Source: Adineta vaga (Eukaryota > Rotifera). From it: a stretch of DNA of 64,000 nt. Both the position numbers and the translations under genes were made by a program. The number at the start of each line of letters is the position of its first letter. The first letter of the stretch is position 1. Below the pieces are notes generated by a model. That model searched no databases. It was not told the origin of the DNA and saw nothing but the letters and a program-made list of their open reading frames with translations. The stretch is taken from the NCBI GenBank assembly GCA_021613535.1, contig CP075492.1, positions 14,880,001 to 14,944,000 of the forward strand, given 5' to 3'. Shown piece after piece: positions 33,704 through 48,900 of this stretch.

Positions 33704-35203
33704 TTAATTTGCTGCTGAACTTGGCTCATTACCAACGAATGCACGTTGATCATCATCATTGTGTAAAATACAACTTGTTTGTTGATCAGGCAATGGAATT
33801 TCATGATGAATAGGTTTCGTTGTATAGAAAAATGTTGCATCATTCATTTTCGATCGTCGACGAGTTTTCCATGCTGACCATTTATTTGTTCGGATATATT
33901 CACGAAAATTTTGTGTTAAAATTAAATAAAGTAATGGATTTAATAAACCATTAGCATAAACAAAAACTAACGTTACGAAATTTAAGATTTGAATATAACG
34001 TGTTGGTCCACGTTCGTTGAATGTATCATAAAGTTGAAGAATCCATAATGGTGACCAAAGAACAAAAAAGGCAATAATTATTAGAAGAACAAGTGTTGTT
34101 GCACGACGTTTATAGATATTTAATGAGCGATGTGATAAAGATAAACGTCGTGATCTTAACGACCAACGATGAAGAAATAAAATTAAACGAAAAGAAAATG
34201 TGCAAGTTATTAATGATGGAAGTAGAAATGCACAAGCAAATTTCAATTGAACATAACGTGATAATTCTCCAGCTGTCCAACTTGATTTACATTCACTTAC
34301 AACACCTGATGCTAATGCAGCTCGCGAACGATTATGAACAAATAAAGATGAAGACATTGGTAATGGAAATAAGATCGCAAAGATCCATAAAATAACAATA
34401 TAACCTAAGACTAATGCACATTTTACTTGATCATTATAACGACGTGTTGTTTCACGAACATCCATATATCGTTCGATACTTAATGCAGTTATGGTATATA
34501 CACCAACCTAAAAAAAAAAGAAGAAAATTCCATTGATTTTATAAGAAATACTTGAAACAATTCTTTTCTTTTTGACATTCGTTTAATTAGAAATTTATGA
34601 TTAGTAATTTGATTAACCGAGTTTGCTTTTTTTTCAATAATCAAATTATATTCTTTCAAATAATTCAATTAATCGAACATCAACATGTTTTCTTACGTCA
34701 GTGTTTTATTCGAATTAATTCAACTCATCATATTTATCTCTAACATAAATCTACACATTAGATATGTAAGATCAGATAGACGAATGTTTACTCAAAGAAC
34801 ATCTGTGATGTTATCAAAATGATGCAAGATCGATAAAATATCATTCCGATGAGATTTGTTCATTAATTAAAAGATAGATATGACTTACAATCATGGCAAT
34901 GATATCAATTGCAATTGCTAATTGACAACCAACACGACCAAATGGCCACCATGGAATAACAATATGTACGGCAAATATCGGAATGGTCAATGAATAAACA
35001 ATATCACTGACAGCCAAATTGATAATTAAGAGATTAATTGGAGTTATTGCTCGTGCACCAACAATACTTATAATTGATACACAATTGAGAGCAACTGATG
35101 ATACAAAGATAATTCCTAAGATAACCAATTGAGGTATTGGTGGAAGACTTAAAACAAGAGGAGAAGGAGGATTACCAACTGGAATATGTAAAGTACTGTT
35201 CAT
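33704..35203 (-). CDS. Rhodopsin-class GPCR, peptide-receptor-like
   Basis: Two minus-strand exons, 35203-34889 and 34507-33704, with a 381-nt intron that is long for this window, give 372 residues. The extracellular N-terminus is short with one NxT site (MNSTLH). TM1-TM3 are in exon 1 (LVILGIIFVSSVALNCVSII; NLLIINLAVSDIVYSLTIP; WWPFGRVGCQLAIAIDIIAM). Exon 2 starts VGVYTITALSIERYM, so the DRY position is ERY. TM6 is LLIIIAFFVLWSPLWILQLY; TM7 is YANGLLNPLLYLILTQNFRE with NPLLY intact. The W..FG.V.C junction and TM7 text point to the peptide-binding branch (neuropeptide-like); the ligand is unknown. A basic C-terminal tail (WSAWKTRRRSK) follows helix 8. Confidence 0.87.
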
Positions 35204-35891
35204 TGCCTAAACGAAGAATCTAGTAGAAAATAGTTCCAATCTAGAAAATAAAAGTCATGTATGATCTATTCTTCTTTTCAAGAACTTTTCTAATTGTCTA
35301 GATAACGAGTTACTTTTATTTCTAATGAGAAAGGATAAGAGTACGTTCATACGTTTCCTTCATCGAATAACTAATGAAAACGAGAAAGAAAGAGAGAGGG
35401 AGAGGAAAAAAACAAGAAGAAAAAGAAGAAAAAATATTGTAAGGACGTACGAGTAAGTTAGTTGGGAGAAAAGACAGGTGCCATCAAAGATGTGTTATTC
35501 CATTGAGAGAAAAGACAATGACGAACCATGAATATGTCACTAGAAGAAATAATAATATGAAATAACAATCAAATAGAAGATATTAATTGTTTCGTCATCT
35601 TTACAACGGAAATAGACCTTATTACTTTGATAGTCGGAATGACGCATTTCCATCAATGATGTTCTTTCCTTGTATCTAAAAAGCAAACCGTTCTTCGCTT
35701 ATTGTTCTTTATTTGGTTGACGTCTTCTCTAGAGCAGTCATTTTGACAACTGTTTCTTTTTCTTCGATCAATGATGTAACGATTAAGCAATGATTGTTAA
35801 TTATGTTTAAGGATAGAAAAAAAGGAAGAACAAATAAGATGTCTCGTTCATTTCCATTCTATTATCTAATCATTTCGTCAACGTCTTATCC

Positions 35892-35922
<31 letters not shown>

Positions 35923-36998
35923 TCAACATCATTCAATCTTGTCCACAAATCTACAGTCAGTTCATTAACTCGGAAAAAAAGAAATTTTCTTCTACGCACA
36001 CACATCAATATACAATCTCAAACGACAAGAACATACAAATGATAAGAAATGACAGTTAGATTTGTTTTCAAACAAGGTCAACACTCTTCGCTACTCGCTA
36101 GAGAGAAAAGAAAGGAAATAAATTCTTTTGCTCATAGATTAACGAATTTGTTTACTCTATTAAATAATTGAACTCTTTATAACAAATTCATTATCTATTT
36201 TCAATCATAAAGTTAATTATCTAAACATCTTGGATCGATTAAAGTTATTCGCTAATTATTTGCAGATCTATCGAGAGAAAATTCTTGGAAAAAGAATAAC
36301 TTTATATTCTTTATGGTATTTCAATGTAACATGCAGTGTTATCATTGAAGAAATTTCTTCATATATATATATATATCTATTCGCTTTAAATAGATATCTG
36401 CTGAGCGACAATTCTATCTGTCAACGTGACAACGGTAGACTATATATATATATATATATGTGTGTGTGCAAGAGTCATTGACATGATGTCAATTTCATAA
36501 ACAATCAGATATGTCTATCGAGAAGTTCTGATCTCCATGTTTTTGTGTCATATATTATCATAGTTAAAACATCTCAATTATTCGCCAATGGAGAAAAAAA
36601 AGAATGAATTGTAAACCAGATAGATGACCTTGTCTGTGTTTATGTCAATCAAATAAGTTCATAGACGTGTTGAATAGAAATTTTCTTTTTTCGTATTACG
36701 ATTGGCTATGTGTGATGTAAAAAATTGATTATTGTTATCTTGTTATTTATTGCACTGAATGATCTCACATTCGGCCTAAGAGGATTGTTCGTCTTGCAAG
36801 TAAATGGTGAAATGTAGTTTTCCATTAACGGATTTAATGTTTTGTTCATGTCAACAAAATTTGTTCTAGATTTGAATAATAATGAACACAATTATTCTAT
36901 GAAAGTTTTTCACCTTTATCGTTCATAGAAAATTCACTATTAAATCAATGAATATGTAAAAAGCAAGGATAGATTTATTTATTCATACGATAAATAAT
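35204..36998. other. Intergenic with microsatellites
   Basis: About 1.8 kb, the largest gene-free part of the right half. It contains a purine-rich tract (about 35380-35435), a TC run (about 35904-35922), and two TA runs (about 36361-36377 and 36440-36460, the second running into TG). No gene or RNA is visible. The left part should hold the promoter of the peptide-type GPCR and the right end the 3' UTR of the dynein gene. Confidence 0.55.
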
Positions 36999-39900
36999 TC
37001 ATTCAAAACCTAACATAGGTTCATCTCTTTGTATATCTTTTTCGGAAGGCGTTTCTGTTCCATTTCTTGATTGAGATAATTGAGAAATGGGCGACAATTC
37101 ACGAAAAGAATTCACTTCATTCTTATTTAAAATTGTTTTTTCTTGTTCTTGACGAATAACTACAGGATAGGGAATTCTTTCCATTTCTTCATTATCTAAA
37201 ACAAAACAAAAAAAAAAGAAATATTCAACTTTTCTTTTCTTTTTTCGAAAGAATCAATCGATGAAATCCTACCATTTTGTAAAACAATAAAGATCATTTG
37301 ATCGATTGGTTCATTGATTAGCAAATGAAATAAAGGTCGATCAAGACGAGATGAAGGTGTGGCATAGACTGGACATAGATGATCATCAATTTTTGATTCC
37401 GTTGCAAAAATTTCAATCGGTGGACATGGATTACTTGTTCCACTCGAAGATTTTATTCGATTATTATTTTCAATAATTCCATTAACAATAATTGCGCCAT
37501 TAAAAATCAAATGTCGACTATCGGATGAATATTTTTTCTCTTTCGCTGATGCCCATTGACCAATACATTGAATCTAAATCAACGAAAAATTCAAAGTGCA
37601 TATAGAATCATCAAGATTTACTTTATCTTGAGTAATATTTAGTTTTAAACCTTGAGAAAGACACATTAATTCCATTAAATGACGCGATCGTTGAATACAT
37701 TGTGAATCTAATTTTTCAACATCTTTCAAAGATTTCAACCACGAATAATATTCATTAAAACGATGTCGACATTCTAAACAAAAACGAAAGGTAAATTTTC
37801 GAGAATTTATTTCAAAACGATACGAACGATGGATAAATTGAACAATTGAAAGTGATTTCGGAGCTGATGAACAATTTGAAAACCATCGTGCTGGAATTTT
37901 ATTTCGTTGTAGATCAAATCCAATTGATTTATATTTGAGATTCTTTTCCAATAAGAAACTTCCATAAGCTAACATATCATCCATTTCATTAATATCTTTA
38001 CATATTACTTCAATTTGTTTATTAAAATAGATCATTTCCTAGAATGAAATCAAACATTACAATTTCATCTTCAAACAAAAAATAACTATACCTGATAAAG
38101 TCCAATACTGATTAAATCTTGTTTAAAATCGATGAGAGATGGTAGAGTTAATAGTGGTGGTAAACGTTCTTTTAATAGATGAAGATTATCATGAATTATT
38201 GAAACATGTAAATTTTGAAAGATCGTTTCGGATTTTTCATGCCATAATTTATTTAATTGATCAGTAAAAAGATCGAATTGATATTGAAGAGATTTTTGTT
38301 TGGATGGATAATCATTAAAATTGAAATTAAGTTTGGAATGTTTTGAAAGAAACCATTGAAGATTAAATTGACTTTCATTTTGTGGAATTTCAAATTGACA
38401 ATCATTGAATCGAAGTGAATTTTTTGATGAAATTTGTTGAAAAAGTTCATTCAAAAGTTTAGTTAACAATGGCGAATGAGTTGGATATGCCATTTCAATT
38501 AAATCTCGAAGAGAACCTTTGTCTTTATTAGTTCGAAGAAGATTTAAAACAAATTCTGGTAAATTTCTTGTCCATTGCAGTGTAAAATGATTTTGTTGGA
38601 AGATTTGTTGATAATAGACAAGAATTGCTTGAATAATAATTGTTCCGTAGATTATGGTCAATTCATCACCTTGACATTGACGAAGTATAGATGAACTATT
38701 CGATAACAATTGTCCAAGAATTTCTCGAAGGAAATTATTCGAATTTCGATATAAGAAATTCGATAGAGCAACTTTGCCTTGAATTAAACAATCATAATGA
38801 TGAAGATGTGCACCAAGATATATGAAATCAACCGATGGTTCTTTCGTAACAATAACATTATTTCGATTTTGACGACAAATTTGTTTGATTAACGTCGGAG
38901 CGGATGCAGATAGATGAATGTTTTTCAAATAAATGAAATCAGCTCCATCTCCTGAATCGAATATTGAATTAACAAATAGACAATCAATTTCGCGAACTTT
39001 TTTTCCTTTCGATTTCAAAAGATCTCCAAGATAACGATCAAAATCAATTTGATTCATTAGAAATTCTCCAGGTTGAATTGATTTCACTGGTATCGATGGT
39101 AAATTAACAATATGAACACCTTGAAAATCATTTTCATTGTTTTGAAGATTATTCAAATCGAACTGTTCAATGACATATTCTCGTAATGCAATGATAAAAT
39201 AATCCGGATGTAGAAGACGAAGAATAACTAATTTGTCTAATTGAGAAAGTTGTTTGCCATTTATATTTGGAAATGAATTTAACGATGGATTATCATAAAA
39301 ATTCTTCCATTGTTGATCATTTTTCAAAATTGTATCCGATACGTGATATAATAGATCTTCTTCACTAAATAAATTCGATAAAGAAATAAGATCAAACCAG
39401 ATCAGATCGGATTCTATCCATTTAGGTTTTTGACTTAATGTTGAAGGAGAGGATAGAGATTGTATATCGATTCTTGGTAGACCAGTTGCAAGAAATTCTA
39501 ATTGAAGAATTTCACTTCTACCATCACCTGTTTCAACAGCTGTTTTCAATAATAATTGAAGGAGAACGAGAAATTCTAAACGATGATCACTTGCTAATTG
39601 CCTGGAAGAAATAATAATCAATTGGTTAGATAGAATTATATTTTAAAAATACGAACGGAAGAATAATTTTAATAAATAATTGAATCATTTTCTTGAGATT
39701 CTCATCGATTTGTTTGTGATCAGGTACAGTTAATTCATCTTTTTTTAAATCAGTTGTTTCAATCAATGATGGAAGTTGAGGATATTCTTAAAAAGAACGA
39801 AGAAGAAAATAATCTTTGAATTAAGTTTAGAAAAAGACATACGTTTATCTTCGACATCTTTCCAAATATCTTTTTCATCAGTAGATTTCGTTGGATTCAA

Positions 39901-42900
39901 TGGAATGAATTGATCGAAGAGTGAGTAAATAATTTCAATTGAAAATTGATAATTTTTCGATGAAAGTAAATTAATTCGTTGTAAAACGGAATAAAGTAAT
40001 GCACCATGTTGTGCATATGGAAAGTAATAATCATGATAAAGTTCAATAGAATCTAAGATTTCATTACATTGATCAACAATTTGACCTAATACATATTTTC
40101 TTTCGATCGCGACGGATGTTAAAACAACTTCTTCATCTTTGAATTCATCACTAAAAACAACGCCCCATTAGTTTCAGATTTCATTCGAGAAAAGACCAAA
40201 AATTAACAAACCTAATTGTATTTGATTTAAGGAAAGCATCGATTATTTCAATTCTCTGTTGACATAAAAGTATCAAACGATAGATCGATAATTTCTTCTT
40301 ATATAAATTTGGTTGAATACGTTGAAAAGCTTGATGACGAAGATCATCTAATAAAGTTTCAACACTATATTGACAATTAATTGCTGTTGTTAATAAGGAT
40401 AAAGATGACGACACTTTCTCGAATGAATTACAATTTGTATGAAAATAGAAACGACACGAACGATTACAATATAAACGACGACCACAATAGAAAAGTAAAT
40501 TCGAATCTAAAGAACAAATCGAAGAATATTATTTCGTTTATTAAAAAAAAGAATATCAAACCATCATGTGCAATTGATTCTTCCGATGTCGCTTTCCATT
40601 GAGCAATTGGATAAAGAAGACTATCTAATGATTGACAATTCTTTACATAAATCTTTCCACCAGATAAAAAGCCTTGTTCAATTGCAACCATAACATCTTG
40701 TTTTGCCCTTTTAACAAACGATAATAAACTCATTCAAAAAGACAATTGAATATATATATATATATATATATACGTACTCATCATCAAAATGAATTGTTTG
40801 AACATTATAATATTTCTCCATCCATTGATCAGCTTGTCCAAATGGATCAATCAAAAGTGGTGAATATTCAATTGATTGAACAATAATCGTATGATTTTCC
40901 ATATCGGATGGTAATGTTCCTTGACTTAACCAATCGAGATATATTTGTTCACCTAATAAGAATTCAATTAAAGATGAAACCATTTGTCGATAATCATTTC
41001 CATTAGTCAATTTTTGTTCGTCATTTAACTAAAATCAAAGATTAAATTAAATCTTATAGAAAAATCAATTCATACCTGTGTTTGACTATCTTTAAGAGAA
41101 TCTAATTGCCAACGAATAGTTCGACCTTTGACACTTGAGATTTGATCAAATACAATTGTCATTCCTCGATCACGAATACATTTAATCCATTGCACAGTTA
41201 ACATTGAACGACGAAATCCATAAGCATATGGACCAAGATAGATAAGAAAAGCAGCAGCAATTGCAGTTGTACCAGTTAATGTTGATTGACGTTCAGTACT
41301 TGATTCAAATATTTTACTTGTTCGATCTAATTCTCGTGATAAAATCTAAAGAATCAAAACAAATAAATCATATTTCTTCTCTCTTTCTACGACAAACTTC
41401 GTTTAATTTCGATGCAATTTTCAATTGATTATCTTTCATTGCCACTGTTTCTTCTTGATCTTTTTTATCCACTGTTGCTTCTTCGAAATTTTGTGATAAA
41501 TCTTTCAAACGAGCTTCCAATGCCTTTATATTCATATAAATACATATAAACATACGTATGTCAATAAAGAATAACAAACTTACTTGACTTTTATTATCTA
41601 ATAGAATTAATCGTTGTTCTTGTTCTAATACATCATCTTGAATTTCTTTTAATTTCTGATGAATTGGTTTGACTTTTTTCAATAAAACTGTATGATATCT
41701 AAATTGATAGAAAAAGAAAAGAAAACTTTCAGAAAAAGAAATGAATTATATCGAATAACGAACTGTAAAACACGTTTAACCCATTTGTAAAGTATAAGAA
41801 TGGCATTGTAGTATGATGTATGAGTAAGAGTTGAATCTTCCGGTTGAACTCGATCAATAACTGAATTGATAAGATTAATTTGATCTTCAGTTAAATTAAT
41901 TTTATCAAATGTTTGAGTTTCTTCAATAAATCGATCAAGATTAGCTAATTGTCGTTTTGCACCTTTTTGCCATGTTAAATCAGCTGACGGTGATTTTACT
42001 ATTATGATTAAAGAAACATATTATACGAAAGAAAATCGAGATATACAAATTTACGAATCATAATTATAGCAGCTAATGTATTTTCAACTGGTGGTTCAGC
42101 TTTTGTAATTGATCGTAATTCTTGTAATGATTTCATATCGAGTCCTTCAATTAATTTTCTTGCATCTGTTGCAATAGCTAAACATTTATAGAGATTTTTT
42201 TCTTGAGATAATTCATATTCAGGTAATAAACGTTTTAATTGAACTGTTCGTCGTGTTTGAGATTTATGAGCACGAATTTGTTGTTCAGCTGTAACCATAT
42301 CTTGACCAATTTGAGTTAACATACGAATTGTACTCTGAATAGACGAGAGATTTTCTATGGAAATATGAATTAATCTTTCGTAAAAAGAATACTTTAAGTC
42401 GTTCTTCTAGAACAATTTTTTCATGTTGTAATTCTTTTTCTAATTTCTTCGATGTTTCATGTTGATATTGAATTTGTTCGAGAAGACGTTGAACATCGCG
42501 ATGATTTTCTAAAACACTCGCTGATTTTTCATTGATAATCTTCACAAATCTAAAACAAATCAATTTTCAATGAAAAAAACCGAACCAATAAAGAAAACAT
42601 GTCGATTTACTTTTCAACAAATTTTGTAAATGTATGATTATTAATATGTGGTAATTTATGTGTTTGATTCGCATTCGTTCGTCGAATAGAAAGATGCATT
42701 GAAGCAAGAAGATGAGCTGTATTTTCACGTGTATTTTTATCCAACCATTGAATATCTATTATATTTCATTTGATAAAAAATAAACTTCAAGATATTTTCA
42801 AAGTGAATAATTAAACCTTTCAAATGGTAGAGCGAATTTTGTACTAATGTTTGATTATCCCAATGTTGCCAATAGATCAATGTAATATTATTAAATATCG

Positions 42901-45900
42901 ATGGATGTTCCAAACATAATCTATTGTCAATTTCATTGATTAGAATAACGACACGAATATTTTCTTTCACATTTCTATAAAAATGTAAAGATTTTATTTG
43001 AAATCTTTATTCTAATTTTCAATTAGTTTTAACTAAGCATAATTGTGTAAGGAAAATAAGAGGTCAAACACAAACTGATAGAAAAGAAAAATTCGACATA
43101 CCTTACGATGCTGAAATGGTTGAGGAGTGAAGGGTAAAACATTGAATAAATTGAAAGAGAAAACAAAAGATTAAACATACCGAAGAAAGAAATCCCAAGC
43201 AATTGCTTTGGAATATGTTAAACCAGCTTGTTGAATTTGTGTTCGAACAGAATTAATCACTGTTGTTTCTTCTTGTAAAGAGAATAAACTTGAAATATCT
43301 TCAGTATTAATTAAATTCGTAATATTAATGATTAAATCTAAATGTTGAAAATCTTCTTCCGTGATTAAAATAACAATTTTTTCATTCTGAAAAAAGAAAC
43401 GTTTTGATTTACTATCAATAACAAAAACAATGTTAAAATGTACTCGAATTCCTGCATCAATATATATTTGTGTTAATTTTTGTTTAATAAATACTTTGAC
43501 TTGATCTTTAGGTGTTACCAATTGACTTGTTTCAAATGAAACGAATTGATAACCAACAATTGATGCAAATAAATGAATCAAACATGGATCAAGTACACCT
43601 TCGGCCATAATACAACAATGTCCATCAACTGTTTGTACTGTATGACATAAACGACAGAGAAGATCAACGTAACACTAAAATAAATTGAAATAAGAAGAGA
43701 AAAATGAGAGCAAAGAAGAAAAACGAACTGAATAAAGTGGAAAATTAATCTTTGGTTTTTCTTTATTATATTCATGAATTGCAGTGTGAACTAAAGTTTC
43801 AATTCGTTGACGATCATTAGCAAGTATATAATTATCTGTTAGATAATTTTGAGCATCACGAGATAAATTAGCTACAACCATTCCTAAATTAAATAAAGAT
43901 TTTTCTTTCTAATAGATAAACCTAAAACGAATCGACTTACCACTTTCAGTAACTTGTAAATTCGAAAATTGTTGATTATCAGCAAGTAAAACTTGTTGTT
44001 CATTGATCATATTCATAAAGTATTTTTTCACTATTGTTTTATATAATTGTTGATATCTTTGTTGATCAATTTGATCAAAAAGTCGTTTACCATAGAGCCA
44101 TTCACATTCATGATGCCATAATTCAAGTAAATCATCAATAGAACATTCCGGTGTTAAACTAACGCAAAGATTTCGAAATAATTGTGTTAATTGTTTCATA
44201 GAAAATACATAATGAATACGTTGATGATTGATTTGATACATTGTTCTCATACGTTCATTTAAATCCACTGTACCTTTAACAATTCGATCGATAATTGAAC
44301 GAAATTCTTCAATACGTTTAAATGTCGATAAACTTAATTTATCTTTTAAACCGAGAGTATTATTCAATGGATCATGTGATGATTGTTTTGCTGTTGATGC
44401 CCGACTTGAACTTTCATTTGTTTCTTTCAATTGAGTTTCTCCACTATCACCAATGAAATGTCGATTAACTAATTTAGAAAATATTGATACTAGATCCGAT
44501 TCATTTGGCATATCCATTTGAATAATATGAAAATGTTTTATTAAACGATTATATGTTGGTAAATATTGATTGGAATTTAATGTCACAACATATGTTATAT
44601 TATCAATATGTTGCCAATTGGAATTTACAGGTGAATAAATTCCATGAGAATCAATATGTTGACGTAATAATTCAACTAATGATTGAGACTCACAACGATC
44701 GATCTAAGATTTTGTTGAGAAAAAAAAATCGAAATTTCAGAAGAAAAAACAAGTTAACAAACCTTTGCAAGATTGAAATTATCAATAAAACAAAACATTT
44801 TTCGATTTCCTTTTGTTGTATAATAACAGGAATGTTTCCATTGTAGTTGTTCTTCAATTTTTTCATAAGCAAATAAAGCATCTGTTTCACTAAAAAGTAA
44901 TCTTATACAATTTACGATAGTTGTCTATATGAAAATACGAACGCATTGCAATTGATCGTAATATAGAAATCATCACTAATATCACCACCACATGTTGCTT
45001 TCAATCGATCATTAATCAAAGCACTTTTTCCAACACCACGATCTCCGATTAATAGAACAGGATGATCATTTTCTGTCATTGAACTAACTAAATGTGATAA
45101 TGCCTATAAAATAAAAGCAATTCATTCAATTTTCTTCTTTTCAAAGAAAAATCTAATCAAATATTCAACCATTGTGTAAGGTGTATGAACAAAAATATTA
45201 TTCGGAATTCCTTGATGTGGTGCTGGATTAAATGCCGGAATTGTATCAGACCAAAGAACAAATTGATGAGTATCAGTATCATACATCCAGTCGGTTAACT
45301 TAACAAAAAAGAAGATGTTATTTGGAATTGTAAAGAAACTTATCTTACAGATTTATCTTTGGGAATATTATGAAATGTCTGTCTCCACCAATTATCAAAA
45401 TGTCGTTTCGCTTCTCTGTCAATATGTGTTATAAATGACCATAGAAGAGTATATTCAACTAGTGAACGTAAATCAATTGATGAGCATTTCTCATTTTTAA
45501 GATAAGTTTTCAATAGAGTAATTGCCATTGATATTTTCGACATAAATGCAATTTTGACAGTTGGTTTATCTTTGATATCATATGATTCAATTCTTGAAAT
45601 ATAATCAATGAGAATCTTTTGTAATTCATCATAAATTTCATTATCTTTATTTTCATTTGAGAAAGTTGAATAGACTAAATCACGCCATGTCCAAATGGGT
45701 TCTTCAATATCAAGCATAACACATGACGAAAGAAATGATGGACTTAAATCATTTAGATTTTCTAGCTAAAATGAACAAATTTCGGATTATGTAATATGAG
45801 TTAATGAATTTGAAACTTTCTTACTTCCCAAAAGATATGTCCATGATTTAAATTAAGAACAAAATCTTCGAGTGTACTTAAATCATCTGGATTGAATCCA

Positions 45901-48900
45901 TCAAAATGAAGATAAAGATTTTCATCATGATTTTTAATCATATTTGGTAGAAGACCTTGTTGAAAAAGACCTTTTTCATTATTATATCTCGAAAACAGAA
46001 TGTCTGATGACCATAATTGAAGCATTAAATGATGATAAATTTGTTTGGGATGAAGAAATGATCTTGCTTTCATAAATATTTTAATCAAAAGACTTTTACC
46101 ATATTGACTTTTCCCAAGAATAAGAATTTTCGAATGATTTTCATTCAATTGATATAATTGAAATAATTTATTTAGAATATTTTCATTAATATTTATTTGA
46201 AATTGTTTCAAAGCTAATTCAAATGCATCAGATATATTCCAAATTTGTTGTCCAAAATGACGATTCGTTGTTGATAAACTATCGAATGGAATCGCTTTTG
46301 GTATTGTTCCTTTGAATGATTGATTTTTTGAAATAATCATTGATTGAAAGGCTTGTTTATCTTCATAATTAAAACATTTGGAAATTACTGTTAAACCATT
46401 GTATAAAGCTTGTTCTTCATCTTCTTGTGAATGATTGGTTATATAATTTTGAGCAAATTTTATTAACATTTTCATTATAGTTGGATTTAAATCCATTTTT
46501 GGAACGATAATACCTGAAATGAAGAATTGAACATTTCATCTTGTCATCGAAAGTGATGTATTACTTACCAAGACGAGAAAGATTTTCCGTTAACGATTGA
46601 TTGACTGTATAGGAAAGAAGATTGAGAAAACGTGTGGCAATATCATATGCAAAATGAAAACCAGATTGAATTAATTGAGCAATAAATACATGAGAATAAT
46701 CAGGTTGAGAAAGTGTAACAATACGATTATCAACAACAATATCACTTTTTAATAAAGAAAAATGTTCGATCGTTGATGGATAAATAGTCGATAGATAGTT
46801 TATTTCTTTATAATCAACTAAAGAAAATGTTCGTGACATGTATTCAAATGATTTGTTCTTTTTTAATATTGTCTCATATAAATTTGTTGATAATTCAATA
46901 AATAAATGTAGAACTCTTTGATTTAGTTTGTTTAAATTATTAAATAAGAATAAATTTCCTTGACAAAGTCCAGCAAATGCATTCAATATTTGACAATCAT
47001 CAATTGTTGAATTACATTGCAAACGAAATAGATTTCGACCAATATCTGATGAAAGATTTTCAACTAAATAATCACTCTAAAAAAGATGAAAATTATCCAT
47101 AAGCATTTACACAGAGAGAAAGAAAAAACGTACATTTTCATTGAGAATTAATGTTCCACCTGGTGATCCTAATGAAAGAAAAATCTTTCCCAGAAAATGA
47201 TGTTCTTTTGGAGTAAAGATTTCTTTATTTGCAATTAGATCGTATCCATAATCAAGAGATTTTTCCAAACACTAAAATCAAAATAAAAGTTCATATTTGA
47301 AAGAGATGAAATGTATCCTACTTGAATTGAAACTTGTTTCGTTTGTACATTTAAATGATATTTTAAAGTCAATTGCCATTCAAATGAATTGATATTTATT
47401 GGTAAACGTGTTAAATAGGATGACATCAATGTTAAAACATCTTCTAATTTACCAATCGATTGTTTTTTATTGATTAATACACATTCATCCGTAGAATTTT
47501 CTCGAATATGGTTGATTTCTTCTAATAAAGTTTTTGATAATGATATTAATTTCTATTGAAACAAAAAATAAACGGATGACTTTGTTTTCAAATATGAAAA
47601 ATTTACTTGTTCGAAATCTTTGCCTTTGGAACTTTGTTCAATTAATTGTGTAAATATGATTTTAAGTACGAGAATAATTGTTTGTCGTGAATATTTTATA
47701 CACCAATCAATAAAATTCAATTGATTATTTTCAGTTAAATCTAAATAAAGAAAAGAAAAACATTTTTTATTATTAGAATATCTTTTCAAGAAATAATTAC
47801 CTTTCATTGCTGTTTCAATTGAATTTCTAATCGTTTCTTTTACAGCTATCATTAATCTATCAATAAATGTTTCAATATTTCCGTCGAATGAAATCTTCTA
47901 CAAAACAACAAAAAGTTAAATACTCAATTTAAAGAAATTCTTATCAACAAACATTAATTAATAGAATTTTTTCGTCTTGATATTCAGTTATCAATCCAAT
48001 CACTTCATCTTTTACTTCTTCCGAAAAGATTAGATTTTTCAATCCAGGAATAACATAAGAAAATTTATCACTTAATAATCGAATGTTTGACCCTAGAAAA
48101 ACCAGAGCGAGCGAAGAATAGAATAAAATTCCCTTTCGAAACAAATTTATACCTGCTGTGATTAAATCAAATAATTGAATATCTGTAAGAAATGTATATC
48201 GTCCTCCTTTATTTTCATTAAATATTTGTTTTCGTAGTATATCTTGACATTTTTGTAATTGATTTGATAAAAATTTCAATTGTGGAAGAAGATCTTTTCA
48301 AAAATAAAAACGAATAAATAAACAAAAACATATTGAAAATGATTTTCTTTTACTTTTCTTTTGACAACATTTTAAAACATTATTATCATTGGCAACTGAT
48401 ATCATTAAACTACGAAATTCTCGATCAACTTTAAAAAATAAAATACTTAATTGTGTATCAAATTGTATAATTGGAAGAATTGAATCAAGTTTTAACCAAA
48501 GTTCTTGAACTGTATTCCATTGTTGTAAAACTTCTTCAATATGTTGTAGAATTGTTTGCCATTTAGAAATTTCATCAAGAAATGAACCAGCTGATTGATT
48601 TGTTTGAAGAATTTCTAAATTTATTTGATGATCTTCCATTTCGGCAAACATTTTATCCAAATTCGATAATAAATACATTTTCTCGGTCTAGAAATTTATT
48701 TTCAATTAAAGAATTCATTCAACTTTATTTCATTGTATAATCTTACATTAGGATCAATGTTGAGTAATGATTGAGATGTTGAAGCAATACTAGCACGTGG
48801 TCGTCGACTTCGTGATGATGGATTTCTTTCTGATTCTTTTCGTTCTTCACTTTTCTATTTTATTCAAACAAATCATCATAGTTCATTTCTTTCTCTTCCA

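Noticed and set aside
40750-40773. TA run inside the dynein locus
   Set aside because: It lies in an intron next to an AAA5/AAA6 exon and is a plain microsatellite, as are TA runs at 13411, 36361, 36440 and 55290.
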